DNA from: GCA-002728855 sp036340635 | GTDB taxonomy: Bacteria > Bacteroidota > Bacteroidia > Flavobacteriales > Flavobacteriaceae | Length of the DNA stretch: 15,285 nucleotides | Direction: 5' to 3' | NCBI GenBank assembly: GCA_036340635.1 | Contig: JAYYYF010000037.1 | Coordinates: forward strand, 1 to 15,285 | Part shown: one piece after another, positions 8,360 through 15,285 of the stretch | Position numbering within the stretch: position 1 is the first letter of the stretch | How the letters are laid out: the number at the start of each line of letters is the position of its first letter | Made by a program: the position numbers and the translations under genes | Notes under the pieces: model-generated | What the model saw: the letters and a program-made list of their open reading frames with translations, nothing else | Told to the model about the DNA's origin: nothing | Databases searched by the model: none

Positions 8360-10270
8360 TTATCTTTCTAGTAATGGATTTTTCAAGTCAGTTATTAGTT
8401 TTGCACCTGAGTTTTGATACGTATTTAGTGCTCTATCTATTTTTTTAGTTTTCTGTTGATTTTCTGCAGTCAGATTATTATCGTTAGTTTCTATTATTTC
8501 TTTTTTAGTTGTTTTTGAAACAAGCTTTGAAACTTTAGAACTTTGTTTTTTAGCTTTTTCTTTGGTAGCTAAATATGATTTTTTAATCAGTTTAAGCTCT
8601 GCTGGAGTTGACGATGCTTGCCCACTGTTATTACCAATCCGGTTGTGTTCTTTCATATCTTGATTATAAGTTACATCTAGCTTGTCTGTTGATTGAGTAG
8701 ATATACCAGCAACTACATTAGCAACTGAAGGGGTAACTGTACCAGCAGCTATATCTGCTGTTAATAATCCTTTATCGTCCCACCATTTTTGTGAGCCAAG
8801 TTCAGCTGCTCCTTCACCTGCATCAATGGATCTATTATTTTCAAAAGTTTTATTTATGTTATATCTTCCTTCAAGGTCTGCTCTTGCAGCTTGACCAGTT
8901 AAATCAGATCTAAGACTATTGAAACCTATTGAACTTCCAACCGTGGCACCTTCTTCTAAAACATTAAGTCCAGATTGGATAGTTTCTCCTTGAAGCTCCA
9001 AAAATAAGGCAGGATTATCATTCATTGCTTGTGCCAAACTGCTGAATAGTAATTTTAGCACTGTCATCCCGTTCATTGCTAAACCAATGTAATAAGCAAT
9101 AGTTCCGAGAATTGCACTAACTACAGCTATTGGAGGGCAAATAGTTGTTAGCAATGCTAAGTACAACGAACTCATTGAAAAAAAGCTTTTGGCAATACCA
9201 GCCAATTTTTTAAAAGCATCAATTACAAATGCAGTTGTTGAAAAAAAACTAAACATCCCATTTCCCTTTCTTGCTGCTCTTTTTGCATTTAGTTCTGCTC
9301 CAATTTTGTTAATTTGACTGCAAGGCCCATCAATATTAGACAATAAGCTTCCAGATGAAATTTTTTCCATGGTTGCAGAACCAGTGTCTAAGTCCAGATT
9401 GAAGTCGACATTTGAAAGAAATCCTCTTTTATCTTGATGTTTTTTTGTTTTTGCAAGTCCAAATGTAACTAACTTTAAAGCTGCTGATCCGATGGCGTTC
9501 CCTGTTGCTGACCTTACTCTTTCAAAAGTTGTGCTTACTCTACCTTTGCCTTCTAGGTCTTTGTACATTGTTATCTGTTGCTTTTTTCTTTCCGCAACTT
9601 TATTACTTCTTACTTTACTGAAGGCGTAGATATCAATAGCTTCTTTTTTCTGCTCATTATCTTTACCCTTTGTTTCTTCCTTAATTTTAGAAATTTGATT
9701 GTAATACATTTCAACAATTACTCTGTCACCTGTTGTTTCATCGACATTTTTTTTGCTTTTTTTTGCATTTTCTAAAGAAGATTTTGCAGCATCACTTATG
9801 ATGTTTCTTTTAAAGGGCCCATGGTATCCATTAGGTAATAATGATTTTTTAAAGCTCCCTTTAAAAACCTTACTGGCAAACTTTTTAAGGGTTAACTCAT
9901 TATTTTGGCTATCTGCACTATTATCACCGCTTTCACCTAGATCAGAATTTTCTAATCTTATCAAATTTGACATGAAATAATTATTTATTGCAGCATCACC
10001 CTGAATAAATTTGTCTTTTTGCTGTATTTCATTCTCTTTTGATTGAATTGATTTTACAACTGATTTTATTTTACCCTTTAAAACACCCAAAAATCCACCT
10101 TTCCGTATTGAAACGTATTCTCCTTTTTTGTTAGTATAATCTTTTTCTATTTTTGCCTTAGTTTCGGCAATCGATAAGTCTTCTTCAGAAAGTTCATTAT
10201 TTTCAACCTCTTCAGCTATGCTTTGTGTAGCAGGAGTGGGCGCTATTTCAACGGTTGAAGCTTTAGGCAT
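8360..10270 (-). CDS. Unknown protein with central hydrophobic hairpin, putative CIS cargo
   Basis: This 636-residue protein is not recognised as any family. It has no Sec signal. The first ~40 residues are Ala/Thr/Pro/Glu-rich and look disordered (MPKASTVEIAPTPATQ...). Residues ~45-300 are strongly basic and hydrophilic, including a KHQDKRGFL motif near 277-285 that resembles a motif in the 1366-residue protein. Residues ~343-412 hold a hydrophobic block with two or three possible membrane helices (from FFSTTAFVI, through SLYLALLTTICPPIAVVSAILGT, to LKLLFSSL). Residues ~420-550 are Gly/Ala/Ser-rich, and the C-terminus is Lys-rich. It is the second gene of the operon, 22 bases after the TPR lipoprotein and 9 before the chaperone-like gene. 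A buried hydrophobic hairpin in a protein without a signal peptide is seen in pore-forming toxins and in some T6SS/CIS effectors. That role is a hypothesis. Confidence 0.65.
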   Translation of the reverse strand: MPKASTVEIAPTPATQSIAEEVENNELSEEDLSIAETKAKIEKDYTNKKGEYVSIRKGGFLGVLKGKIKSVVKSIQSKENEIQQKDKFIQGDAAINNYFMSNLIRLENSDLGESGDNSADSQNNELTLKKFASKVFKGSFKKSLLPNGYHGPFKRNIISDAAKSSLENAKKSKKNVDETTGDRVIVEMYYNQISKIKEETKGKDNEQKKEAIDIYAFSKVRSNKVAERKKQQITMYKDLEGKGRVSTTFERVRSATGNAIGSAALKLVTFGLAKTKKHQDKRGFLSNVDFNLDLDTGSATMEKISSGSLLSNIDGPCSQINKIGAELNAKRAARKGNGMFSFFSTTAFVIDAFKKLAGIAKSFFSMSSLYLALLTTICPPIAVVSAILGTIAYYIGLAMNGMTVLKLLFSSLAQAMNDNPALFLELQGETIQSGLNVLEEGATVGSSIGFNSLRSDLTGQAARADLEGRYNINKTFENNRSIDAGEGAAELGSQKWWDDKGLLTADIAAGTVTPSVANVVAGISTQSTDKLDVTYNQDMKEHNRIGNNSGQASSTPAELKLIKKSYLATKEKAKKQSSKVSKLVSKTTKKEIIETNDNNLTAENQQKTKKIDRALNTYQNSGAKLITDLKNPLLER

Positions 10271-10292
10271 TTAAATCATCTGAAAATATATG

Positions 10293-11267
10293 TTAATCAA
10301 AAAATTCTTTACAATGTAATTTCATCATAGAGTTGGCTTCTTTGCTTCCATTTAGAAAGGCGTTATTAAAATCTTCGCAAGCCTCCTGCCTTCTTTCAAA
10401 ATGTAGATATACAATTCCTCTGTGATAAAAAGCATCTTTATTTAATGGATCTAACGTTATTACTTGTGAAAAGGTTTGAATTGCAGCCATAAAATTTTGA
10501 GCATTCTTTTGTTCAATTCCTAAAAGTGAAAGATTCCTTTTAAATATTTGCTGAGTTTTATCATCTAATTCAAACCCCAATGCAACCATTTGATTATAAT
10601 ATTCATTTGCTTTTTTATATCTACCTGTCACATGCAAAGAATAGGTTAGCATTTCAAAACAACTTATATCATCATTCAAGGTGTCAACAAGCGTCTCAAG
10701 ATATTGAACAGCATTACTATAATTAGACAACTGAAAATGACATATAGCCATGTTTCTCAATAATGAAATAGAATCTTCATAATAATCATGTGCTTTTTCG
10801 TAATATGCCAAGGCCTTATTAAAGTCTTCAATAGCATTATAACAAAGAGCTTTTTGAAGCCATAAGTTTGGATTGTCATTGTCAAATTTTTCATATTTAT
10901 CTAAGAAGTTAACCGCGTCTACATACTTTGCATTTTTAATATGGATGATCCCCAGATTAAATAATAATTGAGGATTTTTGTTAAGTTCATAGGCTTCCAA
11001 AAAATCAGAACTGGCTAAATCATATTCCTCTGCATTGTAGTAGCACATCCCTCTTGTTTGGAAAGCTTCAGGTAAGCTGCTATCTTTTTGAATAATATTT
11101 GTTAATAATGCTATTGCATTTTCCCATTCTTTAGCTTCTATTTTTTCTTCTGCAATTTTGTAGTCATCATGAATGGAATGCCTGCAAGAAATAAACATTA
11201 TTAAAAATACAATGTAATAAAATTTGAAGTAAGTATTCAATTGGTGTATGTTTCTTATTTTTATCAC
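10293..11267 (-). CDS. TPR-repeat lipoprotein
   Basis: This 324-residue protein starts at a GTG (11267); an in-frame stop at 11274-11276 excludes a longer form, and the first in-frame ATG would remove most of the signal peptide. The N-terminus has basic residues, a hydrophobic run (YYIVFLIMFIS) and a lipobox-like cysteine at residue 28, so it should be an envelope lipoprotein. The -3 residue is Phe, a loose but acceptable lipobox for Bacteroidota. Residues ~35-315 are tetratricopeptide repeats, about seven, with typical spacing (for example EAFQTRGMCYYNAEEYDLAS and KDAFYHRGIVYLHFERRQEA). TPR arrays bind partner proteins. As first gene of the operon with the cargo-like proteins, it may be a scaffold or docking factor at the envelope; that is inference. 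Expression probably starts in the divergent spacer to its right. Confidence 0.85.
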   Translation of the reverse strand: MIKIRNIHQLNTYFKFYYIVFLIMFISCRHSIHDDYKIAEEKIEAKEWENAIALLTNIIQKDSSLPEAFQTRGMCYYNAEEYDLASSDFLEAYELNKNPQLLFNLGIIHIKNAKYVDAVNFLDKYEKFDNDNPNLWLQKALCYNAIEDFNKALAYYEKAHDYYEDSISLLRNMAICHFQLSNYSNAVQYLETLVDTLNDDISCFEMLTYSLHVTGRYKKANEYYNQMVALGFELDDKTQQIFKRNLSLLGIEQKNAQNFMAAIQTFSQVITLDPLNKDAFYHRGIVYLHFERRQEACEDFNNAFLNGSKEANSMMKLHCKEFFD

Positions 11268-11396
11268 TAAATTCTAATAAATACTATTTAGATTATTGTA
11301 TTAACACATATATTTATTAGTTAATTAATCAACAAGTTTTTTAAAAATAAATAGTAGATCATCCGATTCAATTTTAGACATATATTTTTTTATCAT
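11268..11396. promoter_or_regulatory. Divergent intergenic region, presumed promoters of both operons
   Basis: This is the only sizeable gap in the window and separates the starts of the minus-strand TPR-lipoprotein operon and the plus-strand GH18-like/RyR operon. It is very AT-rich. It holds a perfect 10-base inverted repeat (11274-11283 with 11311-11320) and, at 11320-11333, an imperfect 14-base palindrome around ATTAAT with 12 of 14 positions symmetric. I could not find a clean Bacteroidota promoter (TTG then TAnnTTTG) on either strand, so promoter positions are not assigned. The reading frame of the GH18-like gene extends left to 11358, so the true non-coding part may be only ~90 bases. 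Confidence 0.45.
11274..11320. repeat. Perfect 10-bp inverted repeat in the divergent spacer
   Basis: The arms CTAATAAATA (11274-11283) and TATTTATTAG (11311-11320) are exact reverse complements with a 27-base spacer. The arms are 37 bases apart start to start, about 3.5 helical turns. This could be a regulator binding pair, but the composition is AT-rich and chance cannot be excluded. Confidence 0.4.
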
Positions 11397-13208
11397 TTGT
11401 TTTTGGTGTTAAGTATTTACTTTTTTGTCCCTAGAAATCTTTATGCTAATGACGAAAGAAATTATTTGGAGGTTTTTAAACATGACCAAGTTGGAGATAG
11501 TATAAAAGAAGAAGTTAAGAAAAATATTATAAAACGATATTTTGAAAAAAGAGCTGAGAAAAAAGCCCAGCTTGATGATAGTCTCTCTTTAATTAAAGAA
11601 AAAATTCTGAAAGAAATTTTAAAGCGAGAACGTCTAAAGCCATCAGATACGCTTTACAATTCCGAACCTTCTTATCAGTTTCATTACACTGATCTACAAT
11701 TTTATCTAGATAATTTCAAGGACACTATTTATAAAACAGAACTAGACTGGTCGACAATTCAGCGGCTTGATGTAGAGCCATTCAATACGTTGAAAACAAG
11801 TGTTAGATCTACCAAATTTATTTATGGATTTCATCCATATTGGATGGGCGATGCTTATTACAACTACAATTTTGAGATTTACAACAGAATTGGATACTTT
11901 GGTTATATCATTGACCCAACAGATGGAAGTGATCTTAGTACTGCAGGAGGTTTTCTGGCCCACAGCTGGTCTAATTCAACAATCCAATTTAAGGCAAACT
12001 ACTACAATTGCAAGGTTGATTTATGTCTAGCTAGCTATGATATCAATAATAACATTCGAATTTTTGAAAATTCTTCAATTGCCAAGGATGTTAGAACAAA
12101 GGTTGTCAACAACATTGTGGATCTTGTAAAAAACAAGGGCGATGGAGTTTGCTTTGACATTCAAAAAGTTCCATCAAAATACAAAGAAAATTACATTGAT
12201 TTAATAAGGGAAATAGCCTATTCATTAAATGGAGACACCGCAAATAACGGGGTAGAAAAAAAATACCAAATTACGATGGTATTACCAAGATACGACATTG
12301 GGTTTCCCTACTCAATGACCCTTGAAGATGCTAAAATTCTTGAGGAATTTGTAGATAGATGGATTTTCACTGCTCAATCCACATACGGCAATAATTTTGG
12401 AGGACTTGAATTTTCGGAACAAAATTTAAATGCTTTTTGGAATTATGACCATATTGATTTTGAACTTAATGCGATACCCCCTCAAGTATTTAAAAAAATG
12501 CTCATTGAAATTCCAATGTATTACGGTAAGATAAATTTTGCTTTAGATACTAATGTTTCTATATCTAAATTTTCTAATGCCGAAAAAATATATCCGGAAT
12601 TTTCTACAAGTTTTTCCAGATCTTTAAATGAAAGATTGACATATATTGATCTAAAAGGAATTAATGGTATTGCTATTTGGTGCGCAGGTTACGATAAGAA
12701 TAATGAAGATGTATTTAACACATTAGTAGATTTTATTAAGGACAAAGAAATGGAAACTACCGAAAACTTTGTTCCAGCGATGAGCCATATGATTAATCAA
12801 AACGAAATTGATCTTCCTACACTTTATAATTACAAGGAAAAAGATTCTTACAGCGAACCGTCCTGGATTTCTTCGACAATATATAGTGTTTTTGAGGACC
12901 TGAGACCAGAGAAGATAATGAGTCATCATCTAGTTGTTTTATGTGTGTTGATTATATTGTCATTTGTATTTGTAGGGTTTTTGATTTCCCTATTCTTTGA
13001 ATCCGCTAGAGAACAATTATTTAGTCGGGAAAATATTAGGAACCTTTCGACTATTTTTATCGTACTAGTAATGGTTCTTGTATTCAAAAAATTCCATGTG
13101 ATAACAGAGACTGAATTTGTATTTATTGTTGGAATTTTTTCAGGACTAGTTTTAGCTTTGTTCTTTTACAGAAGAAAAAAGAAAAAGGAAAAAGAGTTAA
13201 AACCATAA
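11397..13208 (+). CDS. GH18-like (chitinase-fold) membrane-anchored protein with altered catalytic motif
   Basis: The protein has 603 residues from the TTG at 11397. Its ~17-residue hydrophobic start (up to LYA before NDE) looks like a signal peptide lacking its basic part; that part is present upstream in frame (11358 onward), so the real start is probably a non-ATG codon there. Residues ~20-130 are charged and helical. Residues ~140-450 follow the GH18 barrel seen in Bacteroidota proteins: YGFHPYWMGD, IGYFGYIIDP, VDLCLASYDI, then GDGVCFDIQKVP. That last block aligns with the GH18 motif DxxDxDxE, but the second Asp is C252 and the catalytic Glu is Q256, so hydrolysis is unlikely. Residues 511-534, 550-563 and 574-590 are membrane helices, followed by a Lys-rich cytoplasmic tail. 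It therefore appears to be a periplasmic sugar-binding or scaffold domain tethered to the inner membrane. It is followed after 7 bases by the RyR gene. Confidence 0.8.
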   Translation: MFLVLSIYFFVPRNLYANDERNYLEVFKHDQVGDSIKEEVKKNIIKRYFEKRAEKKAQLDDSLSLIKEKILKEILKRERLKPSDTLYNSEPSYQFHYTDLQFYLDNFKDTIYKTELDWSTIQRLDVEPFNTLKTSVRSTKFIYGFHPYWMGDAYYNYNFEIYNRIGYFGYIIDPTDGSDLSTAGGFLAHSWSNSTIQFKANYYNCKVDLCLASYDINNNIRIFENSSIAKDVRTKVVNNIVDLVKNKGDGVCFDIQKVPSKYKENYIDLIREIAYSLNGDTANNGVEKKYQITMVLPRYDIGFPYSMTLEDAKILEEFVDRWIFTAQSTYGNNFGGLEFSEQNLNAFWNYDHIDFELNAIPPQVFKKMLIEIPMYYGKINFALDTNVSISKFSNAEKIYPEFSTSFSRSLNERLTYIDLKGINGIAIWCAGYDKNNEDVFNTLVDFIKDKEMETTENFVPAMSHMINQNEIDLPTLYNYKEKDSYSEPSWISSTIYSVFEDLRPEKIMSHHLVVLCVLIILSFVFVGFLISLFFESAREQLFSRENIRNLSTIFIVLVMVLVFKKFHVITETEFVFIVGIFSGLVLALFFYRRKKKKEKELKP

Positions 13209-13215
13209 TATAGAA

Positions 13216-15051
13216 ATGACTCTAAATTTGAATACCATTCTATTGTCTTTAAATTCAGACTTGATATCTGCTGACCCAGACTTGATGTCTTTGGATTCTG
13301 ATTTTACTCACTATCATTTTTTAATGTACATAAATATAGCCATTGGTGCTGTTATTTTTTATTATCTATTTCCTTGGCTGAGATTATTCATTGATCATTA
13401 TGTCATATTCAGAAATCAAGAAAAAATTATTATTGTAGGCCAATCAAGAATGGCAAGAACTTTTGCCATTGATGCTGCGTCTATTGGAAAAAAAGTAACA
13501 TTAATAAGCAACAAAAGTCAAAATAACTTTTCGGACGAGTTAAAGGGTAAGGGCATAAAACTCATGTTAATTAGGGAAATAAATGAGGTTAAATTAAGAT
13601 TGGCAGGTATTAATCATGCTAGTTCTTGTTTAGTTGGTTCAGACAACGATGAGTATAATATTTCAATGTCAAAATTTATAGGCGACTTCAAAAGGAAAAA
13701 AGGGGGTAAAAAGATGAAATTAATTGTAGGTGTTCAAGACTGGCAAGCTAGAAATTTGCTTATTGATCAGGTAAAAAGTTTTAATTCCACTCCCTATATT
13801 TCAATACGATTTTATGACCGTTGTCAATCTGTCGCAAGATTGATATACGATAGATTTTCTCCTAACCGTTTTGTGGATGATACGACCATGAAAAATAATA
13901 AGAAAGCAATTTGTATTGTAGGATATAATGAAGTTTCAAAAAATTTTCTCATTGAAAATTGTATTTTGTCCCAATTTCAGGATGGTGAAAAATTAAAAAT
14001 TTTTCTTCTTTGTAAAAATGCAATTCATCTTTTAGAGGAGTTTTCCAACACGTTCCCCGCGTTAACAGAGTTTATATCTATATATCCAGTTGAACTACAT
14101 AATACCTCTTTTTCTTCAAATTATGACTGGGATAAAAACTTTACAGATAATATTTTTAATATCGATGCGGTTTATGTTTTTGGAGACGAAGATGCGTCAG
14201 TTATTACTAAGTCCTTGAATTTTCGCCAGTTTTTTTATACTCACACACAAAATATTCGTAAAGTTCCGATAATAGCAAATTTACCTGAAAGCACTAGTAT
14301 CTCTTCACTTTTAGATGAAGAAGGAACGGATAGTCAATTATCCTTATTTAAGAAATATCAAGAAGAGCTTCATATATACTTCGTTAAAACTTTTTCAGAC
14401 ACTTGTACATATAAAAATATTATTGACGATAATGAGATAGAATCACTTGCTAAAGTGATCAATTACTATTATGCCATTAAACACCAGTTTGACCAATTAT
14501 TGAATGATAAGTTTAGAAAAAATAATAACACTAAAATTATTCTAGAACTTGAAGAAAGGATGATAAATTTTAAAATAAAAAAAGAACATCCATATAAACA
14601 AATTGAATCTATGGTTTTAGAGAGGTTGTGTAGTTATACTAAAAATGCTTCATATATAATAAAACAAGTTTTTGGAATAGATGAACAATGGGACAGTATT
14701 TCAGAAAGAAGTAAGGAATCTAACAGATACGTGGCTAGGCATTTACCCTCAAAATTAAAGATACTTGAAAAATTAGGAATAAAGGAAATTAATGAAGAAA
14801 CATTGCTTGCACATATGGACGAGTTGGCTCCTTTAGAGCACAATCGATGGTCGGCAGAAAAGATTATGGCGGGATTTAATTATGGTAATATACCAACTAA
14901 TGATAAAAAGCTAAAATCGATATTAAAATATACACTGAAAATTCACAATCAGTTAAAAAGATATGACCAACTAGATTCAGTAAATAAACACAAGGACATT
15001 GAGATATATTTAATTATTCCTTTACTTCTCAAAGTCAGAGAAAACCTGTAG
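13216..15051 (+). CDS. Membrane-anchored protein with two TrkA-N-like Rossmann domains and a C-terminal RyR domain
   Basis: This 611-residue protein starts at an ATG 7 bases after the preceding stop. A membrane helix lies at ~34-56, followed by WLRLF and a basic stretch. Residues ~70-190 form a Rossmann fold like TrkA-N/RCK (IIIVGQSRMARTFA), and ~230-350 a second (AICIVGYNEVSKNFL). Both lack the full GxGxxG (GQSRMA, GYNEVS), so dinucleotide binding may be altered. Residues ~495-600 resemble the RyR domain, with the diagnostic ELAPLEHNRW at ~536-545 followed by AEKIMAGFNYG. The part after that is weaker than the consensus. Bacterial proteins joining TrkA-N-like and RyR domains are known as a family, though the ligand is uncertain. 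Here it shares an operon with a membrane-bound GH18-like protein, suggesting a sensory or gating role at the inner membrane. There is no recognisable ion-channel pore. Confidence 0.82.
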   Translation: MTLNLNTILLSLNSDLISADPDLMSLDSDFTHYHFLMYINIAIGAVIFYYLFPWLRLFIDHYVIFRNQEKIIIVGQSRMARTFAIDAASIGKKVTLISNKSQNNFSDELKGKGIKLMLIREINEVKLRLAGINHASSCLVGSDNDEYNISMSKFIGDFKRKKGGKKMKLIVGVQDWQARNLLIDQVKSFNSTPYISIRFYDRCQSVARLIYDRFSPNRFVDDTTMKNNKKAICIVGYNEVSKNFLIENCILSQFQDGEKLKIFLLCKNAIHLLEEFSNTFPALTEFISIYPVELHNTSFSSNYDWDKNFTDNIFNIDAVYVFGDEDASVITKSLNFRQFFYTHTQNIRKVPIIANLPESTSISSLLDEEGTDSQLSLFKKYQEELHIYFVKTFSDTCTYKNIIDDNEIESLAKVINYYYAIKHQFDQLLNDKFRKNNNTKIILELEERMINFKIKKEHPYKQIESMVLERLCSYTKNASYIIKQVFGIDEQWDSISERSKESNRYVARHLPSKLKILEKLGIKEINEETLLAHMDELAPLEHNRWSAEKIMAGFNYGNIPTNDKKLKSILKYTLKIHNQLKRYDQLDSVNKHKDIEIYLIIPLLLKVRENL

Positions 15052-15071
15052 TCTTTGAAAATTTTAAAATA

Positions 15072-15285
15072 TCAGATATATTTTTTAAGGGTATCTAATA
15101 TTGAACTTCTATATCCAGCCCCAAATAATATAAGGTGAACCATCAGTGGGTATAATTGATGAATGTCTATTCTTTCGTTAAGTCCCTTTTCTAACGGATG
15201 AAGGTTTTGATAATGATCTAAAGCTTCTACAGGATAACTGCCAAACAGTGATAACATAGCCCAATCCATCTCGGGGTGTCCATAG
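15072..15285 (-). CDS. Fructosamine kinase family protein, C-terminal fragment (continues beyond the window)
   Basis: The frame is open from the right edge to a TGA at 15072-15074, giving ~70 visible residues. They begin YGHPEMDWAMLSLFGSYPVEAL and continue with IDHQLYPL-type residues (IDIHQLYPLMVHLILFGAGY), the usual end of fructosamine-3-kinase / ketosamine-kinase proteins, where Y-G-H-x-E-x-D-x-A follows the metal-binding DP(A/S). The internal ATG at 15267-15269 is not the start. Family role: phosphorylation of protein-bound or free ketosamines to destabilise glycation adducts, in the cytosol. It converges on the RyR gene across a 20-base gap and looks like a housekeeping neighbour outside the CIS locus. 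Confidence 0.88.
   Translation of the reverse strand, partial: YGHPEMDWAMLSLFGSYPVEALDHYQNLHPLEKGLNERIDIHQLYPLMVHLILFGAGYRSSILDTLKKYI

Noticed and set aside
9578..9980. Two short plus-strand frames inside the 636-residue gene
   Set aside because: They are Phe-rich antisense translations of Lys-rich coding sequence, without any start context or family match.
11742..12030. Short frames on both strands overlapping the start of the GH18-like domain
   Set aside because: The GH18-like frame is continuous here with family motifs on both sides; the alternatives are shadows.
15066..15086. AT-only hairpin (7-bp stem, 5-base loop) followed by T residues, as a terminator after the RyR gene
   Set aside because: The stem has no GC pairs, it overlaps the end of the fructosamine-kinase gene, and such structures are common by chance at this base composition.

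Overview
The window looks like an AT-rich chromosomal segment of a Bacteroidota bacterium. The grounds are low GC, A-rich upstream regions without clear Shine-Dalgarno sequences, the Bacteroidota-type contractile injection system (CIS) proteins, and a TPR lipoprotein. No tRNA, rRNA, CRISPR array or insertion sequence was seen. Genes fill almost all of it. The only intergenic gap longer than about 25 bases is the divergent spacer near 11268-11396, and no stretch over 300 bases lacks a gene.

Region 1 (1-3334, plus strand) is the 3' end of a CIS gene cluster: a 5'-truncated CIS tape-measure-family protein, overlapping by 19 bases a AAA+ ATPase of the type that closes extracellular CIS (eCIS) operons.

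Region 2 (3331-11267, minus strand) is a compact four-gene operon that converges on the ATPase gene, with the two stop codons overlapping. In transcription order it encodes a TPR lipoprotein, a 636-residue protein with a central hydrophobic hairpin, a 304-residue protein whose C-terminal half resembles the YbjN / type III secretion chaperone fold, and a 1366-residue beta-rich protein with three 136-residue repeats. Neither large protein has a signal peptide. My reading, which is inference, is that they are cargo or accessory proteins of the adjacent CIS and that the small protein between them is their chaperone.

Region 3 (11397-15051, plus strand) is a divergent two-gene operon of membrane proteins. 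The first is a glycoside-hydrolase-18-like protein whose catalytic glutamate is replaced by glutamine and which ends in three predicted membrane helices. The second is a membrane-anchored protein with two degenerate Rossmann (TrkA-N-like) domains and a C-terminal RyR domain.

Region 4 (15072 to the right edge, minus strand) is the C-terminal end of a fructosamine-kinase family protein, a housekeeping gene that probably marks the edge of the CIS locus.

Taken together, the window may hold a CIS cargo module (putative effectors plus chaperone) and an envelope module (TPR lipoprotein, inactive GH18-like protein, RyR protein) that could anchor, regulate or sense for the CIS. The tape-measure, ATPase, RyR and fructosamine-kinase calls are well supported by motifs. 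The cargo, chaperone and envelope roles are proposals from context.
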